Source: a bacterium (GTDB taxonomy: Bacteria; UBP6; UBA1177). Taken from it: 43,382 nucleotides of DNA. Each line of letters starts with the position of its first letter. The stretch's first letter is position 1. Under the pieces are notes generated by a model. It did not search any database. It was not told the DNA's origin and saw nothing but the letters and a program-made list of their open reading frames with translations. The position numbers and the translations under genes are program-made. Shown one piece after another: positions 7,304 through 14,340 of this stretch. The stretch spans positions 71,301 through 114,682 of the forward strand of contig JAGCNV010000106.1 of NCBI GenBank assembly GCA_017645765.1. The letters are read 5' to 3'.

Positions 7304-8149
7304 ATGAGATGTCCCGATTATGTTACCAAGGAATTTATAGCGCATGTCATCAGAGAGGATCTGGGGCGCGGCGATGTTACGACAAACTTTGTCTGCGATG
7401 AACCGCGCAACAGCAGGGCTTTCATCAAGGCGAAAAGCGATCTCGTTCTCTGCGGAGTCGACCTGGCTGCATATATATTTGAATTTATTGACGAAACTCT
7501 TGATGTTGAACTTCTGGCGCGTGATGGCGAAAAACTTTGCGCAGGCGAAAGGATAATGAATATTTCTGGCAACGCGGCATCGATCCTCAAGGCTGAGAGG
7601 ACAGCTCTCAACTTTCTGCAGAGACTTAGCGGCATCGCGTCGCTCACGGCTGAATACGTGAAAGAAATCGACAGATATTCCGAAACTAAAATTGCCGACA
7701 CTAGAAAAACAACTCCGGGACTCAGAACTTTGGAAAAATACGCGGTCAGAACGGGCGGAGGCAGCAACCACCGCTTCGGGCTTGATGACGGCGTTATGAT
7801 CAAGGACAACCACATCGTTCTCGCAGGCTCGATCACGCAGGCAGTCGAAAACGTAAGAAGTAAAATCCATCATCTTCTAAAAATCGAAGTCGAAACGACA
7901 AATCTCGACGAAGTAAAAGAGGCTCTTGCGGCAAAAGCAGACGTCATCATGCTTGACAACATGGACTATGACATGATGGCTGAAGCTATCGAAATAATCG
8001 GAGACAGCGCAAAAATCGAAATTTCTGGCGGTGTCACCCTTGAAAGAATCAACGAGCTTTCAAAACTCGGTGCGGACTTCATTTCGGTCGGCGCACTCAC
8101 CCACTCCGCTGTCGCGAAAGACATCAACCTCACACTTGAAATTGTTTAA
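7304..8149 (+). CDS. nadC: Nicotinate-nucleotide pyrophosphorylase (quinolinate phosphoribosyltransferase)
   Basis: NadC converts quinolinate and PRPP to nicotinate mononucleotide, CO2 and PPi in de novo NAD synthesis. The 281-residue length is typical. Motifs are EDLGRGDVTT at the N-terminus, ERTALNFLQRLSGIAS, DTRKTTPGLRTLEKYAV, GGGSNHRFGLDDGVMIKDNH in the active site, and IMLDNM plus EISGGV in the barrel. The ATG follows TAGGAGAAGAAAA. nadB, which supplies iminoaspartate for the same pathway, is 24 kb away at 32270; nadA is not in the window. The gene sits between rpe and a VWA-like lipoprotein in a probable operon. Confidence 0.95.
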   Translation: MRCPDYVTKEFIAHVIREDLGRGDVTTNFVCDEPRNSRAFIKAKSDLVLCGVDLAAYIFEFIDETLDVELLARDGEKLCAGERIMNISGNAASILKAERTALNFLQRLSGIASLTAEYVKEIDRYSETKIADTRKTTPGLRTLEKYAVRTGGGSNHRFGLDDGVMIKDNHIVLAGSITQAVENVRSKIHHLLKIEVETTNLDEVKEALAAKADVIMLDNMDYDMMAEAIEIIGDSAKIEISGGVTLERINELSKLGADFISVGALTHSAVAKDINLTLEIV

Positions 8150-8166
8150 AAATATTGGAGAATATG

Positions 8167-9738
8167 ATGAAATTAAAATTTTTGATTCCTGTTTTTGCAC
8201 TTCTTTTCATTTTAAGTTGCGGTGACGACCCCATTTTACCGGAAACAGACTTAGACAATGAAGCATCCGACAACAGTGAAAATATCGTTCCAGACGACGG
8301 AAATTCCGAAAACGGAAACGATTCCGACAGCGACACCTCAACCGATGGCGACAAAAACGATGATAATGCCGATTCGACCTATGATTCAGGTGATTCTCAA
8401 CCAGACAAAGATACAGACAACGCAGATTCAGAAGATGATTCAGAAAACAATGTTACCGATGACAACGACACGGCGGCGGATAACGACAACGATCCGAATG
8501 ACACTGATTCAACCGATGATTCCGGCGATTCGCAAACTGACGATGACGCCGACAGCGATACCGGAGACAATGACGCAGACACCGCATCAGGCGATGACGA
8601 CGCAGATTCCGGCAGCAATACCGGCGAAGAAGACGAACTGGAAGTCGTTCTTCCTTACAACGAAGGAAAGGTTAAAAAAACAATAAATTTTGACACGGAA
8701 ATCAAAAAAATCGATGTTCTGCTTATGGTTGACCTTTCAGTCATCTCTGCCGCTCACGACAACCTGAAAGACAATGTTAAAACTGCAATTATTGACAGAA
8801 TCCTCGCAGAAATTCCAGATTCGGCGTTCGGACTCGTTACATTCGGGACAATCGAACAGAAAAATCCATATACTCTGGTGCAGCCGATTACGACAGACGA
8901 GAACGACATCGGAAACGCGGTTAAAGGAATCGCAAAAGTGACATCAGGTTCTACCACATACCATAATCTCGCTCTTTGGGAAGCTGCAACAGGCGAGTAC
9001 AACTACGAACAAATCGCATATCCAAACAGCATCGGAAATACGGCCTATGACAGGTCAATAACCATTCCGGCTGTTGACTGCAGCGGAGAGGAAGGAAACA
9101 TCGGCGGAGCATGTTTCAGAGAGAACGCAATGCCAATATTCGTTATGGCAAGTGCAAAAGCGTTTACTGATTTTTCCAAGACGGATTACAGCTGGACAAA
9201 CGGCGGAAGTAAAATGAAAACCAAAGCAAAAGCCCTTGAAGAGATGAACAACATACATGCGAAATTCATCGGTTTTTCTTTGGACGGGACATCATCTTCG
9301 ACCAAACCGACCAATGATTTCAAATATTTCTCTGACGGAACAGAAACCACTTATCTCTCAGGAGACAATTTCAATGTCATCATAAATGCCGACGACAGCG
9401 CTTTATCTTATCAGATCGCGGAAGCCGTCAAAAATCTGACCGCAAACATCAAACTCGACGTTAAAGCAGAGTTCAAACATGTCGAAAACGATTATGGTGT
9501 GGAAAACACTGTTCAATTCAAAAAATCGTTCTATCCTGAAGACGGAGACACGGTAAAAGCAGGAGACACCGTATCTTTCGACGTAACTTTCGAGAACAAA
9601 ATCTACGAAAACACAACTTGCGACCCGCACATTTTCTACATAACGGTTGAAGCAGTAGGTGAAGGACTCGTTCTCGACAGCCGAAAAATCAAGGTCGTCG
9701 TTCCGGGCAAAGAAGAAGGCTGCGGATCAGCTCAGTAA
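8167..9738 (+). CDS. Lipoprotein with acidic tether and degenerate von Willebrand A-like domain
   Basis: Among nearby starts (TTG 8155, ATG 8164, ATG 8167) I choose 8167 for its spacing to GGAG. The product is 523 residues: signal peptide with lipobox ILSC, then an Asp/Ser/Asn/Thr-rich tether to about residue 160 made of loosely repeated DSTDDSGDSQ units. Next comes a domain starting with IDVLLMVDLSVIS that resembles the first strand and MIDAS loop of a VWA domain. It continues with FGLVTFGT, a GSTTYHNLALWEA segment and PIFVMASAKAF. The metal motif is DxSxxS rather than DxSxS, so metal binding may be altered. The C-terminal ~120 residues form a separate beta-rich region with two cysteines. 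The likely place is outside or on the outer membrane; the ligand is unknown. Confidence 0.75.
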   Translation: MKLKFLIPVFALLFILSCGDDPILPETDLDNEASDNSENIVPDDGNSENGNDSDSDTSTDGDKNDDNADSTYDSGDSQPDKDTDNADSEDDSENNVTDDNDTAADNDNDPNDTDSTDDSGDSQTDDDADSDTGDNDADTASGDDDADSGSNTGEEDELEVVLPYNEGKVKKTINFDTEIKKIDVLLMVDLSVISAAHDNLKDNVKTAIIDRILAEIPDSAFGLVTFGTIEQKNPYTLVQPITTDENDIGNAVKGIAKVTSGSTTYHNLALWEAATGEYNYEQIAYPNSIGNTAYDRSITIPAVDCSGEEGNIGGACFRENAMPIFVMASAKAFTDFSKTDYSWTNGGSKMKTKAKALEEMNNIHAKFIGFSLDGTSSSTKPTNDFKYFSDGTETTYLSGDNFNVIINADDSALSYQIAEAVKNLTANIKLDVKAEFKHVENDYGVENTVQFKKSFYPEDGDTVKAGDTVSFDVTFENKIYENTTCDPHIFYITVEAVGEGLVLDSRKIKVVVPGKEEGCGSAQ

Positions 9739-9773
9739 ATTCAACAATTATCAAACAATCTTCCAAAATATCA

Positions 9774-10715
9774 TTAAACAGGAACTTTGATATTTTCAAG
9801 AATCGAAGCAACGACTTTTTCTTTCGACATGCCGGAAACGAATGCCGAATTGTCAAGGATCAGCCTGTGCGCAAGTGTCGGCACGGCGTTTGAAAGAATG
9901 TCATCGGGAATCACGAAATCACGTCCGTCGAATGCAGCAGTCGCCTGAGCCGCCTTCATCAGAGAAAGCGCCGCTCTCGGGCTTGTTCCCAATTTTACAT
10001 TCGGGGCTGTCCTCGTGGAATCGACAAGTTTGATTATGAAGTATTTGAGTTCGTCACTTACCTTGATTTCTTCGACTGCACGGATCGCTTCGCACGCCTT
10101 TTCGAAAGAAACCGCAGGCTTAAGTTCTTCAAGCGCAGTCACAAAACCGCGGCCGTTTAAAATCTCCATTTCAGCTTCGGCAGAAACGTATCCGAGCGAA
10201 AGTTTCATCGAAAAACGGTCCATCTGCGATTCGGGAAGAGCGTAAGTGCCTTTTGATTCGATGTTGTTCTGCGTCGCAATGACAAAAAACGGCTTTTCGA
10301 GAACGAACTGCCCCGCATCGGTACTTACCTGCCCTTCGCCCATCGCTTCGAGCATAGCAGACTGAGTTCGCGGAGAAGCGCGGTTGATCTCGTCGGCAAG
10401 GATCATATTTGCGAAAACCGGTCCTTTTTTGAACTCAAAAGATGAGGTTTTCGGATTGAAAATCGAAACTCCGGTAATATCGGAAGGCATCAGGTCGGGA
10501 GTAAACTGAATGCGGCTGAACTTCATGCCGAGCGACTTCGCAAGAGCTTTTGCGAGCGTCGTTTTTCCAGTTCCCGGAACGTCTTCAAGCAGCAGATGAC
10601 CGCCCGAAAAGAAGGCGCAGACCGTTTTTGTAAGGACATTGTCGTGCCCTTTCACCAGCTTTGCAACATTGTTTTTGACATCGTTTAAAATCTGCTGAAG
10701 TTCCAGAATTTCCAT
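9774..10715 (-). CDS. MoxR-family AAA+ ATPase
   Basis: ATG 10715 is preceded by GGAGGGAAC and gives 313 residues, typical for MoxR proteins. Walker A is DVPGTGKTTLA, Walker B MILADEINRASP, followed by TQSAMLEAMGEGQVS, sensor 1 FFVIATQNNIE, and an arginine-containing C-terminal lid (GTSPRAALSL). MoxR ATPases act as chaperones, often for maturation of enzymes or VWA-domain partners. They are usually followed by DUF58 and VWA genes, which are absent here; the convergent neighbour across 35 bp is the VWA-like lipoprotein. The partner is therefore unclear. The gene is divergent from the sulfotransferase-like operon. Confidence 0.9.
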   Translation of the reverse strand: MEILELQQILNDVKNNVAKLVKGHDNVLTKTVCAFFSGGHLLLEDVPGTGKTTLAKALAKSLGMKFSRIQFTPDLMPSDITGVSIFNPKTSSFEFKKGPVFANMILADEINRASPRTQSAMLEAMGEGQVSTDAGQFVLEKPFFVIATQNNIESKGTYALPESQMDRFSMKLSLGYVSAEAEMEILNGRGFVTALEELKPAVSFEKACEAIRAVEEIKVSDELKYFIIKLVDSTRTAPNVKLGTSPRAALSLMKAAQATAAFDGRDFVIPDDILSNAVPTLAHRLILDNSAFVSGMSKEKVVASILENIKVPV

Positions 10716-10740
10716 GTTCCCTCCAATCAAAAGACTGCCG

Positions 10741-10768
10741 ATTTTAGCAGAATTGGAAAAAGTGTAAA
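10741..10768 (-). promoter_or_regulatory. Probable moxR promoter
   Basis: On the minus strand TTTACA (10768-10763) and TAAAAT (10746-10741) have a 16-bp spacer, followed by the moxR ribosome-binding site 20 bases on. Confidence 0.5.
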
Positions 10769-10780
10769 GGCGGCGCAAAA

Positions 10781-10808
10781 TGGATTTTTTCAAAAAATCG
10801 AGTATAAT
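10781..10808 (+). promoter_or_regulatory. Probable promoter of the arylsulfotransferase-like operon
   Basis: A perfect TATAAT at 10803-10808 has a weak TGGATT at 10781-10786 (16-bp spacer). The transcript would begin near 10815, immediately before the palindromic repeat in the leader. Confidence 0.45.
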
Positions 10809-10820
10809 ATTGCGGTTTTG

Positions 10821-10873
10821 ACCTTACCTCTAGCCCCTCTCCATTGTGGAGACGGGAACAAAAGGTGTGAGGT
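10821..10873. repeat. CCTC-type palindromic repeat in 5' leader, copy 3
   Basis: An outer pair ACCTTACC/GGTGTGAGGT encloses TCTCCA-TTG-TGGAGA, a perfect 6-bp hairpin. It is the fullest copy of the element also found at 3918 and 5458. It would be transcribed as a hairpin just ahead of the lipoprotein start at 10893. Confidence 0.55.
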
Positions 10874-10892
10874 TTTATTTGATGAGGTCGAT

Positions 10893-12803
10893 ATGAAAAG
10901 ATTTTTTGTTTTAACGGTAATTTTGGTTGTTTTTTCAATGCTGGTTTCATGCGGCGGAAGCGGCAAATCCGAACATGTGACTGACGGTGACAGTGAAACT
11001 CCGGATGAAGATGCAGATGCAGGTTCAGACGAAGAACCTTATACCGATGAAGAAGGGGTAACGGATACAGATCTTACAGGCTCGGTTTTCTCCATGCCGA
11101 AGATAAATCCTTCGGGAAATATTCCCCTCAGTGCGGCTGTTCCGATGAAATCGGCGGGAATCGCGAAAGTTACGGTGGAAGTTGCCGACATCGATGGAAA
11201 ATCGGCTCCTTTCAAACGTGAATACACTGTTGCGGAAGATGCTTCCGAAAACGTGGAAATTCCAGTTTTAGGTCTTTTCCCGGCTCACAAAAACAAAGTC
11301 ACGGTCGCGGCTCTGGACGCATCTGGCAAGGCGATTGACGGAAAAACTTTCGAGATAACGACAAAATCTCTGCCAAAAGATTTTCCGGCAATCAAAATGT
11401 CAGGAACAATAGATTCGGGCTGGACGATGGTCAACTGGCTCAGGACTCCCCGTTCGAGAACCGAAATGAACGGTATCGCGCTTGATGAACTCGGGCGTGT
11501 CCGCTGGTACACGGATCTGGCGTTTCCTGTATGTTTCCCGATAGTCATAAAAGAGGACACTTTCTACTGCGGCGGCGGCGAAGCTGAAACCCACGTTACC
11601 AAATATGATTTCATGGGTTACGTCCTTGAAGATATCGATGTTGCTCCTCTCGGCTACAAAAACGTTCATCACGAAGTTTTCATCAAGCCTGACGGCAACT
11701 ATCTTCTTGGTGTAGACAAGAAAGACAGCGGATACATCGAAGACAGAGTCATCGAAATCAACCCCGCCGATCCTGCAAATCCGCAGCTTCGCGGTGCGTG
11801 GAACCTCAACGACACCTTCCCCGATGTTGCAGACCTCTTCATTGATATGCAGCCGACAAGTACCGAAATTCCGGGACAGACGAACAATCCGATCCACCAC
11901 AACGCCGTTTTCTACGATGAATCCGACGATTCGATAATAGTCGGCTCTCAGACTGCCGGAATCGTAAAACTTACCCATTCCGGGTATGTAATATGGTATC
12001 TTGCACCGCATCTGTTCGGTCTTATCGACGATGAGGACAAAGACGGAAAAAGCGATTCATTCATGGCGAAATATGATCCGGCAAACCAGATGACATGGAT
12101 CGGCGACTACTCGCAGGAAAAAGACGGCAAAACCGTTGCCGGCGAAAAATACGTCAACGAAAGAGCTCCGATAAACGGGATTCCTTACAAAGTTTACTCC
12201 GATTTTGAGTTCTCCTACCCCGAATTTTTCCTCACTCCTCTTGACAAAAACGGCAAAGAAATCGAAGATTTGTCCGTCAAACAGGGTTTTGCCTCCCACG
12301 AAGACTTTTCGTGGCCTTTCCGAGCACACAACCCGACGATCCTCAAAAACGGAAACCTGATGCTTTTTGACAACGGTCTGGCGAGAAATTTCGGACTTAT
12401 TCCGATTTCGCAAAACCATTTCAGCCGCGTCGTAGAATACAAAATCACACCTGACAAGGACGGCTACGGCGGAACTATCCAGCAGATATGGGAATATGTT
12501 CTCAAAGACGACCCGATGTGGTATTCGATGAGTATTATCGTAAGCGGCGCGAACGAGCTTGAAAACGGCAACCGCCTCATAACTTCGGGCTCTCTCGGTT
12601 CTTCGTTTATCCCGGAAATGTTCAGAAAAGCCTACGGCGACGGTCCGGTCGGAGCATTTATTATCGAAGTCGATCCTACGGACAATTCAGAGAAAAACAG
12701 AATAACATTAGACAGATACATCGATGACGACTATCCGGTAAACGAATTTTCGGCGTTCCGCGCTTACCGTTTTGAAATTTCGGCATCACTGAGACAGAGA
12801 TGA
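10893..12803 (+). CDS. Arylsulfotransferase (ASST)-family lipoprotein
   Basis: ATG 10893 begins a clear signal peptide with lipobox LVSC (636 residues). After a short acidic tether (to about residue 55) there is a beta-sandwich-like N-domain, then a beta-propeller-like region. Segments typical of bacterial aryl-sulfate sulfotransferases are seen: NGIALDELGRVRWY, HHEVFIKPDGNYLLGV, NPIHHNAVFYDE...DSIIVGSQT, and FRAHNPTILKNGNLMLFDNG. The His in RAHNP aligns in context with the catalytic histidine region of ASST. The known family moves sulfate from one phenolic compound to another without PAPS. Whether this member is active is not certain. Its stop codon overlaps the next start (ATGA), so the two genes are translationally coupled. 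Confidence 0.8.
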   Translation: MKRFFVLTVILVVFSMLVSCGGSGKSEHVTDGDSETPDEDADAGSDEEPYTDEEGVTDTDLTGSVFSMPKINPSGNIPLSAAVPMKSAGIAKVTVEVADIDGKSAPFKREYTVAEDASENVEIPVLGLFPAHKNKVTVAALDASGKAIDGKTFEITTKSLPKDFPAIKMSGTIDSGWTMVNWLRTPRSRTEMNGIALDELGRVRWYTDLAFPVCFPIVIKEDTFYCGGGEAETHVTKYDFMGYVLEDIDVAPLGYKNVHHEVFIKPDGNYLLGVDKKDSGYIEDRVIEINPADPANPQLRGAWNLNDTFPDVADLFIDMQPTSTEIPGQTNNPIHHNAVFYDESDDSIIVGSQTAGIVKLTHSGYVIWYLAPHLFGLIDDEDKDGKSDSFMAKYDPANQMTWIGDYSQEKDGKTVAGEKYVNERAPINGIPYKVYSDFEFSYPEFFLTPLDKNGKEIEDLSVKQGFASHEDFSWPFRAHNPTILKNGNLMLFDNGLARNFGLIPISQNHFSRVVEYKITPDKDGYGGTIQQIWEYVLKDDPMWYSMSIIVSGANELENGNRLITSGSLGSSFIPEMFRKAYGDGPVGAFIIEVDPTDNSEKNRITLDRYIDDDYPVNEFSAFRAYRFEISASLRQR

Positions 12804-13405
12804 AAAAAATAGTTTTTCTCCTCACCATTTTACTTTGCGGTTTTTTAAGCGCGCAGCAGGACGAAACGCAGCTTTTTGCCTCCCAGCTTTATAACCAGTC
12901 GGCTATACTTTTGAACAGCGCGAAAAACCAGTGCAAAGAACTTCCCCAGAAAAACAAAGCACTTGCAAACGCCGTTTCGGAGCTTTACAAAAAGGCTCTG
13001 GAACACAAAAACGTGGCTACAAACGTCTTTGCAAATGCCGAATATCTCCTCAATTTCATGCAGGGGAACATCGAAAAAAGCTGCGGACTCGTGAATCTGG
13101 CAAACGATGAATCGATAAAACTCATTATCGCTCAGGAATTCGTGCAGCTTCTCGAAAAAAAGAAGGCTTCAGCTAATTTTGAAGACTTTATCGACAAAAT
13201 CTACGGCACAGAATACGGAAAACTGCTTTATCTCGCGACTTCAGTCTCCACGCTTGAAAAAATGTACACCAAATGGGCGGCAAAAATGATTTCAAACAGA
13301 AACGATATCAAGAAAACCATTTCCAACATCGCCTCAGCCAACACCGAACTGAACAAAGAACTCATTGATTTCAATAAAACTTTCAAACTTTATTACGAAA
13401 AATAG
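12800..13405 (+). CDS. Secreted helical protein of unknown function
   Basis: The 201-residue product starts with MKKIVFLLTILLCGFLSAQQ, a standard signal peptide with a likely cleavage after SAQ. The rest is mostly helical, with Lys/Glu/Ala/Asn-rich stretches, two cysteines (in KNQCKEL and EKSCGL) and no domain I recognise. Its ATG overlaps the stop of the sulfotransferase-like gene by 4 bp, so it may serve that protein, for example as a periplasmic helper. That partnership is an inference from coupling only. Confidence 0.7.
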   Translation: MKKIVFLLTILLCGFLSAQQDETQLFASQLYNQSAILLNSAKNQCKELPQKNKALANAVSELYKKALEHKNVATNVFANAEYLLNFMQGNIEKSCGLVNLANDESIKLIIAQEFVQLLEKKKASANFEDFIDKIYGTEYGKLLYLATSVSTLEKMYTKWAAKMISNRNDIKKTISNIASANTELNKELIDFNKTFKLYYEK

Positions 13406-13415
13406 GAGATTTGTC

Positions 13416-13844
13416 ATGAAAAAATTTTGGGAAGCAATGATTTTTGTTCTCAGCCTGTTCGCGCTTGTTTCGTGCGGCGGCGACGAAGATGTCCAGTGCG
13501 AGGACGTCGGAGAACTGATGTGCCCGGGTTCAGAAGTTACACTCTGTGCGAATGAAAGCAAAGGGACAGGATGGTTCGAGTATGAAGACCAAAAATACAA
13601 ATGCGAAGGCAAAAACGAAAATATTGACTGCGACAAGGCTGTCGAGGAAGTTTACAAAGCCTGCGGCCAGACTAATTGCGAATACGGCACCGGCAGCGCG
13701 TGTGACTACAAAATCTGCGTAGATAAATACGGCAGCAGATGGTATGAATACAACGGTAAAAAATATGAATGCGAAGGTAGCTGGGACTACATCAACTGTG
13801 ACCGGGCAGATGAAGAACTTAACAACGACTGTGAAGGCTACTAA
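13416..13844 (+). CDS. Small Cys-rich lipoprotein with two tandem modules
   Basis: ATG 13416 follows AATAGGAGATTTGTC and starts a signal peptide with lipobox LVSC (142 residues); an earlier in-frame ATG at 13365 lies inside the upstream gene. The mature part is two copies of a ~55-residue module. Each has three cysteines near its start, then a W..YE/FEY segment, KYxCEG, IxCDxAxEE and a final Cys. The spacing is so regular that conserved disulfides are likely. No acidic tether is present. It lies 10 bp after the helical protein and probably closes that operon. Function unknown. Confidence 0.75.
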   Translation: MKKFWEAMIFVLSLFALVSCGGDEDVQCEDVGELMCPGSEVTLCANESKGTGWFEYEDQKYKCEGKNENIDCDKAVEEVYKACGQTNCEYGTGSACDYKICVDKYGSRWYEYNGKKYECEGSWDYINCDRADEELNNDCEGY

Positions 13845-13939
13845 TAATTCGCATGAATCTTCCGGTTTGTCTCAAGAATCACAACATATTGATTTTGTTT
13901 GATTTTTTCAAAGAAAGTTTTCAAACAGGTACAATTTTT

Positions 13940-13967
13940 TTGACTTTTTGCCGTACTTCCGTATAAT
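13940..13967 (+). promoter_or_regulatory. Strong promoter of rpsO-pnp
   Basis: TTGACT (13940-13945), a 16-bp spacer and TATAAT (13962-13967), with a predicted start near 13974. The short leader ends in TTGGAGG before rpsO. Confidence 0.75.
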
Positions 13968-14009
13968 TCCCGCGTTTTTTTTGACCCTTGTTATTGGAGG
14001 ATTTAGGGT

Positions 14010-14276
14010 ATGCTTGATAAAGAAAAAAAATCAGCTGTTATCGCTCAGTTCGCAACAAAAGAAGGCGACACGGGTTCGCCTGAGGTTCAGGTTGCGATTC
14101 TCACCGCTAGAATCAATGAACTTACTGAACATTTTAAAACACACCAGAAAGACAATCACTCAAGACTCGGACTTCTCAAGATGGTTGGCAGAAGACAGAA
14201 ACTTCTCAACTACATCAAGGGGAACAGTTTTGACAGATATACGGCACTTATTAAAGAACTTGGTCTGCGTAAGTAA
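14010..14276 (+). CDS. rpsO: Ribosomal protein S15
   Basis: The 88-residue protein has the full S15 pattern: [54 protein letters not shown] and the final [12 protein letters not shown]. It binds the 16S rRNA central domain early in 30S assembly. It is followed 64 bp later by pnp, the arrangement widely conserved in bacteria. In E. coli S15 represses its own mRNA through a leader structure; a leader of ~35 bases exists here, but I see no obvious copy of that structure. Confidence 0.97.
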   Translation: MLDKEKKSAVIAQFATKEGDTGSPEVQVAILTARINELTEHFKTHQKDNHSRLGLLKMVGRRQKLLNYIKGNSFDRYTALIKELGLRK

Positions 14277-14340
14277 TCGACATTTTTCTTTCGCGTTTCC
14301 AGTTTTTTTCAATTCACAATCTAATTTTTAAAGAGGCAAA

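Noticed and set aside
9739-9773. Bidirectional terminator between VWA-like lipoprotein and moxR
   Set aside because: The 35-bp convergent gap is AT-rich but shows no hairpin.
13365-13415. Earlier start of the small Cys-rich lipoprotein
   Set aside because: It lies within the upstream gene and would bury the lipoprotein signal peptide.
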